NCBI GenBank assembly: GCA_024693135.1
Contig: JAILLN010000059.1
Coordinates: 1-64,000 of the forward strand
Source: Lachnospiraceae bacterium
GTDB taxonomy: Bacteria > Bacillota > Clostridia > Lachnospirales > Lachnospiraceae
Length of the DNA stretch: 64,000 nt
Direction of reading: 5' to 3'
Of the stretch, positions 27,604 through 34,145 are shown one piece after another. The first letter of the stretch is position 1, and each line of letters opens with the position of its first letter. A program made the translations under genes and the position numbers. The notes beneath the pieces were generated by a model, which worked only from the letters and a program-made list of their open reading frames with translations, was not told the DNA's origin and did no database searches.

Positions 27604-28225
27604 CTGTGATATGAACCTTTCCGTCTGTAATGGCTACCCTGTTTTGTGCAATGAGGGCCACTGCCTTAGGCAGAAGCTTCCACTCCGCCTCCTCCATGAC
27701 TTTTTTCTGCAAGGCTTCCGGCGTATCTTCCCTGCCGACCTCCACGGCCTTCTGCAGAAGGATCGGCCCGGTATCGCAGCCCTGGTCCACAAAATGGACT
27801 GTGGCTCCCGTGACCTTAACGCCCCTTTTCAGGGCCTCTTCATGCACCTTAAGCCCGTAAAAACCCTTCCCGCAAAATGAAGGGATCAGGCTCGGATGGA
27901 TATTGATGATCTTATTCTCATACCGGCTGATAAATACGGGAGGAAGCACAACGAGAAATCCGGCCAGCACCACCAGGTCTGTGTCTGCCTCTTCCGTCAG
28001 GGCGATAAGCTTCCTGCCGTATTCCTCCAAAGCCCCGCCCTTTTCCTTCACCAGTACCCGTGCCTCGATCCCATTAAGCTCTGCACGTTTCAAGGCATAG
28101 GCATCCGGATTGCTGCTGATGACCCGGACGATCCCGGCTTCCTGGAGCTCTCCTCTTTTTTCTGCATCGATCAGGGCCTGGAGGTTCGTGCCTCCTCCGG
28201 AGACCAATACCGTAACCCTCAGCAT
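27593..28225 (-). CDS. purN: Phosphoribosylglycinamide formyltransferase
   Basis: The 210-residue enzyme transfers a formyl group from 10-formyl-THF to GAR. It shows VLVSGGGTNLQALIDA at the N-terminus, and the catalytic segment INIHPSLIPSF with His and the downstream HFVDQGCDTGPILLQKAV, including the catalytic Asp. Its start overlaps the purM stop by seven bases. Neighbours purM and purD supply adjacent pathway steps. Confidence 0.96.
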   Translation of the reverse strand: MLRVTVLVSGGGTNLQALIDAEKRGELQEAGIVRVISSNPDAYALKRAELNGIEARVLVKEKGGALEEYGRKLIALTEEADTDLVVLAGFLVVLPPVFISRYENKIINIHPSLIPSFCGKGFYGLKVHEEALKRGVKVTGATVHFVDQGCDTGPILLQKAVEVGREDTPEALQKKVMEEAEWKLLPKAVALIAQNRVAITDGKVHITDGN

Positions 28226-29247
28226 AGGATGACTTCCTTCCGGTCTCCGCCCGTTGCCTCGCCTACAATATATGCCGGTTCATCGGCCTCCTTCAAGACC
28301 TGCACGGTACGGTCTGCTTCCTCCCGGGATACCGCAAGCACCATGCCAAGCCCCATATTGTAGGTATTATACATCACCTCTTCGGCAATGCCGCCCTCGC
28401 TTCGGATCATATCAAATATGGGAGGCACCGGATACGAAGCCTTCCGGATCTTTGCCAAAACTCCCTCCGGCAGCATCCTGGGGATATTCTCATAGAAGCC
28501 TCCCCCCGTGATATGGCTGCAGCCCTTCACGCGGATGCCGGATTCCTTCAGTTTCTTTAAGGCCTTCACATAGATCTTTGTCGGAGTCAGCAGCGTTTCC
28601 CCCAGGGAAGCACCCAATCCGTCATAATACCGGTTCAGATTCTCCGCCTTCATGGGAAATACCTTCCGGATCAGGGAAAAGCCATTGCTATGCACTCCGG
28701 AGGAAGCAAGCCCGATCAGCACATCCCCCGGCACAATGTCTCTTCCGTCTATGATCTCCTCTTCATCTGCGGCACCGGCCACGAAGCCGGCCAGGTCATA
28801 TTCATCCTCAGGCATCATCCCCGGATGCTCTGCCGTCTCCCCTCCGATCAAGGCACAGCCGGCTTCCTTGCAGCCCTCTGCCACACCCTTTACGATCTGG
28901 GCGATCTTTTCCGGCTTATTCTTTCCACAGGCGATATAATCCAGGAAAAACAAGGGCTCTCCTCCGGCACAGGCCACATCATTGACGCACATGGCCACGC
29001 AGTCGATCCCTATGGTATCATGGCGGTCCATCAGGAGGGCCACCTTGATCTTCGTCCCGACCCCGTCTGTGCCGGAAAGAAGAACCGGATTCTTCATTTT
29101 CTGGATGGACTTCATGGAAAAGGCTCCCGAAAATCCTCCCAGCCCGCCCAGTACCTCAGGCCGTCTTGTCTTATCTACATACTGCTTGATCAGCTCTACC
29201 GAGCGGTAACCCGCTTCGATGTCTACGCCGGCACTCTTATAATCCAT
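28219..29247 (-). CDS. purM: Phosphoribosylformylglycinamidine cyclo-ligase (AIR synthetase)
   Basis: The 342-residue protein carries the AIR-synthase signatures GGFSGAFSM, VLLSGTDGVGTKIKVA, DCVAMCVNDVACAGGEPLFFLDY, GGETAEHPGM and the C-terminal HITGGGFYENIPRMLP. It closes the imidazole ring using ATP. It starts ten bases after purE ends and is tightly coupled to purN. Confidence 0.96.
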   Translation of the reverse strand: MDYKSAGVDIEAGYRSVELIKQYVDKTRRPEVLGGLGGFSGAFSMKSIQKMKNPVLLSGTDGVGTKIKVALLMDRHDTIGIDCVAMCVNDVACAGGEPLFFLDYIACGKNKPEKIAQIVKGVAEGCKEAGCALIGGETAEHPGMMPEDEYDLAGFVAGAADEEEIIDGRDIVPGDVLIGLASSGVHSNGFSLIRKVFPMKAENLNRYYDGLGASLGETLLTPTKIYVKALKKLKESGIRVKGCSHITGGGFYENIPRMLPEGVLAKIRKASYPVPPIFDMIRSEGGIAEEVMYNTYNMGLGMVLAVSREEADRTVQVLKEADEPAYIVGEATGGDRKEVILC

Positions 29248-29257
29248 GATCTTCCTT

Positions 29258-29767
29258 TCATTCCCTCGAATACTCGATCCACCCGATGTCCTGCAGCCTT
29301 TCGTCCTTTTTCTGGACTTCCCTGCACATCCTCTGGCTGTATTCCTTCAGCCTGTCCCTTAAGGATCTGTCTGTAATCGCCAGCATCTTTACCGCAAGAA
29401 GGCCGGCATTTTTTCCTCCATCGATCGCCACGGTAGCCACAGGAATCCCGGAAGGCATCTGGACTATGGAATAAAGGGAATCCTTTCCTCCCAGGGATTT
29501 GGTATGCATCGGCACGCCGATGACCGGAAGGGAAAATAATGCGGCGCACATGCCGGGAAGATGAGCCGCCATGCCCGCACCGGCGATGATGATATCAAAG
29601 CCCTTCTCTTCTGCAGACTTTGCCCATTCGAAAAAAACATCCGGCTCCCGGTGGGCAGATATGATGCGCATTTCGTATTCTATCCCAAATTCCTCCAGCA
29701 CATCTGCCGCCTTGGACATGACCGGCATATCCGAATCCGATCCCATTACGATCCCTATCTTTGCCAT
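29258..29767 (-). CDS. purE: N5-carboxyaminoimidazole ribonucleotide mutase
   Basis: The 169-residue protein starts MAKIGIVMGSDSDMPVM, the class I PurE signature, followed by SAHREPD and AGAGMAAHLPGM. It moves the carboxyl group from N5 to C4 of the aminoimidazole ribotide. I chose ATG at 29767 because it gives the family's usual N-terminus. ATG at 29791 would add eight residues. A gap of 55 bases (31 with the longer start) separates it from the aminopeptidase gene. I see no purine riboswitch in front of it. Confidence 0.93.
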   Translation of the reverse strand: MAKIGIVMGSDSDMPVMSKAADVLEEFGIEYEMRIISAHREPDVFFEWAKSAEEKGFDIIIAGAGMAAHLPGMCAALFSLPVIGVPMHTKSLGGKDSLYSIVQMPSGIPVATVAIDGGKNAGLLAVKMLAITDRSLRDRLKEYSQRMCREVQKKDERLQDIGWIEYSRE

Positions 29768-29822
29768 GACCCAACCGCTCTCCTTCTTCATTCTTCCTGC
29801 CGCTTAAAGCAGACCCTTTATT

Positions 29823-31862
29823 TTACATTGAAAACCCGTTCATATCAAGTGGCTTATTGAGTTCTTCTGCTCCGGGGACCACAAACCTTCCATCTAAGAT
29901 GATGGGATGCCTTTCCCCCTTTTCGTCTATGCTGCTGATCTCCTTCAGCTCCTCATACGGAAGGGTGATATCCGTATGGCATTCGAAATATGCCTTGTTC
30001 GGATCTGTCCTGCGGTACTTTTCCGTATATTCATTGTCTCTGGAAATGATCTCCCGCCCGTCCGGATTGTAGACCCGGATATCCTCAGCCCGGCTGTAGC
30101 AGGTATCCCCCACGGCAAAATGGGGGCCGGTCTTTTCCGCGATGAGGATGGGCAGCTTTCCGAAGATATCATATTTCTTTGCCATGCAATAAGCGGTGGT
30201 ATTGGTGCCGATGGCAAATTCCCCCATGGGGATGGTCTGATGATGATGGAGGATGTTTTCTTCGATATAGCGGCGGTTTTCTTCTTCCGATTCAAAATTT
30301 GCGCAGCTGTATTCCTTGATAAAGCCGTCCTCAAAGGTGATCCTCAGGTCCTTAAAAACGAGCCCCTCCAGATAAACCGATGAGACGTGGAGCAGTCCGT
30401 GGGTGCCCTTCAGCACAGGAGAAGTAAATACCTCTCCCACGGGGATATTCACATCCGCCACGCAGTTTTCAAATACGGTCTCTTTTGCGGGATCCGTCCT
30501 TTTTAAGAGCTCCACCGTAAGATCCGTACAGTTTCCTTTTCCCCCCTTGACCTCAACCCGGTCTCCCCTCTCCAGCACACGGATGATCTCCTGCTGCATC
30601 TCCTGATAGCGCTTATAGGGCAGGGTATTGAGCCGGACGGTTTCCCGGAAGATGTCCTCAAAGGTCTCCCCTATGGCCGGCACAGGATAGGATATGATGG
30701 TGAAGGAACGCTCCTCCCAGCGGATGTATTCCCCCACAATGGCGGCTTCCCTGGATTTCAGGCTGACGAAAAGCTTTCTCTGCTGATCGGTCAGGGCAAT
30801 GGCTTCCTCATGATTTACGGGAAGGAAATCCTTCATCCCAAACCGTTCCATAACGGCGGGGCCGGCAAACTCGGAGGCCTTCTGCTTCACCTCTTCATAG
30901 GCTTCCCGCATCACCTCAAGCTTATGCTCTGCATAGGCTTCGTCTAAGAAAAGAGCGATGTCCTCCCGATGATCATAATCCATCTGCTCATTGACCAGCT
31001 CTCCATAATATCCCACCCTGTTCAGCCCGTCCCTGGTGGCGGCATGGCAGGCCTTTCGGAAGATCGTAACATCCAGTCCGAGCTGACGAAATCCCTCGAT
31101 CTCAGCTCTTACCAGTCTCTCGAAGCCAAGGCAGAACCGGATATTGACGGTCTTTTTCTTCGACAGATCCTTGCCGGTATTGATAAACCCCAGCCGGAAG
31201 CCCTCCGTAAAGGTCTCTGCCATCCGCAGGATCTCTTCCTCCGGCAGGGAATTCAAGAATTCCGCCAGTTTCCTTGTGTCATCCGTCACATATTCCCCAA
31301 AACGGTCCAGATAGGAAAGATCGCGAAGATCTGCCTCCATGATGATCTTCTTTGCAAAATCATAGGAAGGATCCACCTGCTCCCTGATGCGGCGCCTTAC
31401 GGTCAGGTCCAGATAATCCGATACAAAGCTGTACAGGATCCCCTTTATGACAGCCGGTTCCGGGATCTTCCCATCCTCGGCCTCGCAGGCAAATACTCCG
31501 TAGATCTCCAGGAATACCTCATAAAGGATCGTAACATCCTCTGCCCTGCCCTCTGCTTCAAAGCAGATCACCTGAAACAGCTCATAGGCCAGAAAGCTGA
31601 AAAGCCTTCCCATGTCCAGGCCGAATAGGGACACGGCATATACGGGATTTGCATAGGAATGGCCGTAATGCTCCTCCTTCATGTCCTCATAAGCAGAGCG
31701 GATCAGGATCTGCGCCTCTTCCTTGAAGTAGCTCCTATAGGGTTCAGGCAGGATCTCCTCTCCCTCAGCGATCTCCTTGATCCGGTCCTGTGCCAGCACA
31801 TAGCGCTCGGCAAGCTCCCGGTCCTCTCCCGCTTTCTCCTTAAACTCCGAAAAATCCAACAT
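29823..31862 (-). CDS. M29-type (thermophilic) aminopeptidase-like metallopeptidase
   Basis: The 679-residue protein has an all-helical N-terminal third of unknown role. A C-terminal M29-like catalytic region (~320-679) follows. Its metal-ligand marks are NIPVGEVFTSPV (Glu), TFEDGFIKEYSC, EENILHHHQTIPMGEFAIGTN (His and Glu) and GPHFAVGDTCYS (His and Asp). It should remove N-terminal residues from peptides in the cytosol. It starts with ATG behind GGGGAGG and overlaps the preceding small membrane-protein gene by 23 bases. Why it lies directly in front of purE is unclear. Confidence 0.85.
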   Translation of the reverse strand: MLDFSEFKEKAGEDRELAERYVLAQDRIKEIAEGEEILPEPYRSYFKEEAQILIRSAYEDMKEEHYGHSYANPVYAVSLFGLDMGRLFSFLAYELFQVICFEAEGRAEDVTILYEVFLEIYGVFACEAEDGKIPEPAVIKGILYSFVSDYLDLTVRRRIREQVDPSYDFAKKIIMEADLRDLSYLDRFGEYVTDDTRKLAEFLNSLPEEEILRMAETFTEGFRLGFINTGKDLSKKKTVNIRFCLGFERLVRAEIEGFRQLGLDVTIFRKACHAATRDGLNRVGYYGELVNEQMDYDHREDIALFLDEAYAEHKLEVMREAYEEVKQKASEFAGPAVMERFGMKDFLPVNHEEAIALTDQQRKLFVSLKSREAAIVGEYIRWEERSFTIISYPVPAIGETFEDIFRETVRLNTLPYKRYQEMQQEIIRVLERGDRVEVKGGKGNCTDLTVELLKRTDPAKETVFENCVADVNIPVGEVFTSPVLKGTHGLLHVSSVYLEGLVFKDLRITFEDGFIKEYSCANFESEEENRRYIEENILHHHQTIPMGEFAIGTNTTAYCMAKKYDIFGKLPILIAEKTGPHFAVGDTCYSRAEDIRVYNPDGREIISRDNEYTEKYRRTDPNKAYFECHTDITLPYEELKEISSIDEKGERHPIILDGRFVVPGAEELNKPLDMNGFSM

Positions 31863-32163
31863 ACAATATGCCTCCCCAGGCGATACTGGAAATCAGTGAC
31901 AAAATGAAACCCAGGCGCGGAAAGAACTCAAACTTATCCTTTTCTGCCAGGGCAATGCCCCCCAGGATCAGTCCTGCAATACAAAAAAGAAAGGCGACAA
32001 AACCTGCCGCGCCCATGCGCTCCACAGCCTGTCCCCCATCCCTAATTACGATTATCATCGACACGGCGAGACCCAAAAGGGAGATCATGCCGCATACCGA
32101 GGACATCACTCCCCTGTCCGACCGGCTTTTGCTCGTAAACCGGTATTCCTTGCGTCCAAGCAT
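31840..32163 (-). CDS. Small membrane protein (DUF6142-like)
   Basis: The 107-residue protein has a basic N-terminus (MLGRKEYRFTSKSRSDRG) and three hydrophobic segments (about 20-42, 52-72, 84-105). I believe it belongs to the DUF6142 group of small Lachnospiraceae membrane proteins, whose function is unknown. It starts six bases after the stop of a still smaller membrane protein and overlaps the aminopeptidase start by 23 bases, so the three are probably translated together. Confidence 0.75.
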   Translation of the reverse strand: MLGRKEYRFTSKSRSDRGVMSSVCGMISLLGLAVSMIIVIRDGGQAVERMGAAGFVAFLFCIAGLILGGIALAEKDKFEFFPRLGFILSLISSIAWGGILYVGFFGV

Positions 32164-32169
32164 GGCCTG

Positions 32170-32322
32170 TCAGAATAAAATGCCTGTTTTGTCATGCAGC
32201 AGCCTGGCTCCGCTGACGATCATCAGGATGCCGACTGCAATTCCGATGCAGATGACAATGATCCCCGAAGTAAGCGCAGCGACCGCTCCGAATCCCATGG
32301 ATTTATATGCTTTTTCGTTCAT
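32170..32322 (-). CDS. 50-residue single-span membrane protein
   Basis: ATG at 32322 is preceded by GGGAGG at seven bases. The frame reads MNEKAYKSMGFGAVAALTSG and then a hydrophobic stretch rich in Ile, Val and Gly to about residue 40, ending RLLHDKTGILF. This predicts one membrane helix with a short basic C-terminus. It is the first gene after a good promoter and is closely packed with the DUF6142-like gene, which supports it being real. No function is known to me. Confidence 0.72.
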   Translation of the reverse strand: MNEKAYKSMGFGAVAALTSGIIVICIGIAVGILMIVSGARLLHDKTGILF

Positions 32323-32409
32323 TCTCCTGCCTCCCTTATCTTACCTGTCCGGCAGAAGGAAAACCGCTGTTCTTCCTTATCCCTTTTTTCCGGCCGGACC
32401 GCACGTTTC

Positions 32410-32438
32410 ATTTTATCATGCTTTTGCAGCTGATTCAA
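32410..32438 (-). promoter_or_regulatory. Sigma-A-type promoter of the long 32.3-19.9 kb unit
   Basis: The minus strand has TTGAAT (32433-32438), a 17-base spacer and TAAAAT (32410-32415). The transcript would have a leader of roughly 80 bases before the 50-codon gene. No comparably good promoter is seen between the following genes. Confidence 0.65.
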
Positions 32439-32461
32439 TGACAGGGCAAAGGTTGATCCCC

Positions 32462-33388
32462 TTAATGCGTAAGGCATGCTTCCTGTATATCTTTTTTCAT
32501 ATCAAGCACCGCTGCCCTGGAAGCCTCTGCAAAATTCTCTTCCCCATAGGAACGGTACTCCTCCTTCCGGTAGGCCGCAATGATGCCCCTGGAGGAATTG
32601 ATGATGGCTCCGAGCCCGTCAGGATGGAAGAAGCCTTTCAGATCCTCTCCCTTTCCGCCCTGCGCTCCATAGCCGGGCACAAGGATATAGGCCTTCGGCA
32701 TCTGCTTCCTCAAGGCGGCTCCCATCTCCGGATAGGTGGCTCCCACCACAGCCCCCACGCTGCTGTAGCCCTCCTCCAGGCTGTCCGCTCCCCATTCGTT
32801 CACCTTTTCGGCTACCCATTCATAAAGGGGCCTGCCGTCTATGAGCCTGTCCTGAAATTCTCCGCTGGAAGGATTCGATGTCTTCACCAATACGAAGATG
32901 CCCTTGTCATATTCCTTGCAGGCCTTCACAAAGGGCATGACGCCGTCACTTCCCAGATAAGGATTTACCGTGGCAAAATCCTCCCCGAAGGGAGCTATGC
33001 TTTTGCTTCCGATCCTTGCCTCTCCCAAATGTGCCTGGGCATAGGCTCCCGAGGTGGAACCGATGTCGCCCCTCTTCACATCCCCGATCACGATCAGTCC
33101 CTTTTCATGGCAGTAATCCACCGTCTTCTTAAATGTGGTAAGCCCCGGGATCCCATATTGCTCATACATGGCGATCTGCGGCTTCACGGCAGGCACCAGG
33201 TCAGAGATGGCATCAATGATGGCATGGTTGAACTGCCAGACGGCTTCAGCGGCCGCCTCCAGGCTTTCCCCATGCTCCTTTACCGCCGCTTCTTTAATGA
33301 AGCCGGGGATAAAATCCAGGTTCGGATCCAGACCCGCCACAATGGGAGCCCCTGTTTTTTGGATCTTTTCGATCAGCTTCCCTATCAT
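32462..33388 (-). CDS. pyrF: Orotidine 5'-phosphate decarboxylase (type 2)
   Basis: The 308-residue enzyme converts OMP to UMP. It shows VAGLDPNLDFIP at the N-terminus, the catalytic loop GLIVIGDVKRGDIGSTS with the Lys-Asp array, and the phosphate loop GYGAQGGKGEDL, with IINSSRGI near the end. The length of about 300 residues is that of the long type-2 form. ATG at 33388 has GGAGG six bases upstream. It follows the pyrE stop with one base between them. Confidence 0.95.
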   Translation of the reverse strand: MIGKLIEKIQKTGAPIVAGLDPNLDFIPGFIKEAAVKEHGESLEAAAEAVWQFNHAIIDAISDLVPAVKPQIAMYEQYGIPGLTTFKKTVDYCHEKGLIVIGDVKRGDIGSTSGAYAQAHLGEARIGSKSIAPFGEDFATVNPYLGSDGVMPFVKACKEYDKGIFVLVKTSNPSSGEFQDRLIDGRPLYEWVAEKVNEWGADSLEEGYSSVGAVVGATYPEMGAALRKQMPKAYILVPGYGAQGGKGEDLKGFFHPDGLGAIINSSRGIIAAYRKEEYRSYGEENFAEASRAAVLDMKKDIQEACLTH

Positions 33389-33389
33389 C

Positions 33390-34067
33390 TCATTCCTCCG
33401 CTCCGTATTGCATATAATATGCATCTATGGCTTTTTCCAGTTCCTCATTAAGGTAAGGCTGTCCGTCGATGGTTTTATTTTTCAGATATTCCCTGACCTC
33501 CGACATTTTCACGATGGCTGTCGTCGGAAATCCATATGCTTCCTCGATCTCTTTCATGGCGGACTTCTTTCCGGTCCCCCTCTCCTCCCGGTTCACCGAG
33601 ACACAAAGCCCGCAAAGCTTCACGTCTCCCTGTGCCTTGATAATAGGCAGAGTCTCCGCGATGGAAGTGCCGGCCGTGGTCACGTCCTCGATGATCACGA
33701 CCCGGTCTCCGTCCGAGATGGGGCCGCCTAAAAGGATGCCCTTGTCCCCGTGGTCCTTCTCCTCCTTCCGGTTAGAGCAGTAGCGGATCTCCTTCCCGTA
33801 CTTTTCGCTGATCGCCATGGCCGCAGCCACCGACATGGGAATGCCCTTGTAAGCCGGTCCGAAGAGCACGTCAAAGTCCAATCCGAATTCCGACCGGATC
33901 GCCTCTGCGTAAAATCCGCCCAGCCGGCGGAGCTGCCCTCCGGTCCGGTAAAATCCCGTATTGATAAAAAACGGGGTCTTCCTTCCGCTCTTGGTGGTAA
34001 AGTCTCCAAACCGGAGCACGCCGCACTCCAGCATGAAATCGATGAATTCCTGCTTATACTTTTCCAT
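33390..34067 (-). CDS. pyrE: Orotate phosphoribosyltransferase
   Basis: The 225-residue enzyme makes OMP from orotate and PRPP. It contains the flexible loop NRKEEKDHGDKG and the PRPP-binding motif VVIIEDVTTAGTSIAE. It is followed immediately by pyrF, so the last two steps of UMP synthesis are encoded together. The binding site AAAGGA lies seven bases before ATG. A terminator-like hairpin ends only 23 bases upstream of the start, leaving no room for a promoter of its own. Confidence 0.95.
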   Translation of the reverse strand: MEKYKQEFIDFMLECGVLRFGDFTTKSGRKTPFFINTGFYRTGGQLRRLGGFYAEAIRSEFGLDFDVLFGPAYKGIPMSVAAAMAISEKYGKEIRYCSNRKEEKDHGDKGILLGGPISDGDRVVIIEDVTTAGTSIAETLPIIKAQGDVKLCGLCVSVNREERGTGKKSAMKEIEEAYGFPTTAIVKMSEVREYLKNKTIDGQPYLNEELEKAIDAYYMQYGAEE

Positions 34068-34090
34068 GATCCGTTCCTTTCTCTGACCTT

Positions 34091-34116
34091 AAAAGAGCGG
34101 CAGTGCAACCTGCCGC
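34091..34116 (-). terminator. Terminator/attenuator-like hairpin between nrdD and pyrE
   Basis: On the minus strand GCGGCAG (34110-34116 side) pairs with CTGCCGC across a six-base loop and is followed by TCTTTT. The stem is 7 bp and the T-run short, so termination may be partial. The pyrE ATG is 23 bases further on. Confidence 0.7.
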
Positions 34117-34145
34117 CCAGGGTTATTCCCTATTTCCTTTATCTT

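Noticed and set aside
29768..29822. Purine riboswitch in front of purE
   Set aside because: The gap is under 60 bases and lacks the conserved three-way junction. The genes appear to be part of a longer transcript.
31868..33451. A 527-codon plus-strand open frame
   Set aside because: It runs antisense across several genes (the start of DUF6142, the 50-codon gene, pyrF), each supported by family motifs or signals, and has no family resemblance.
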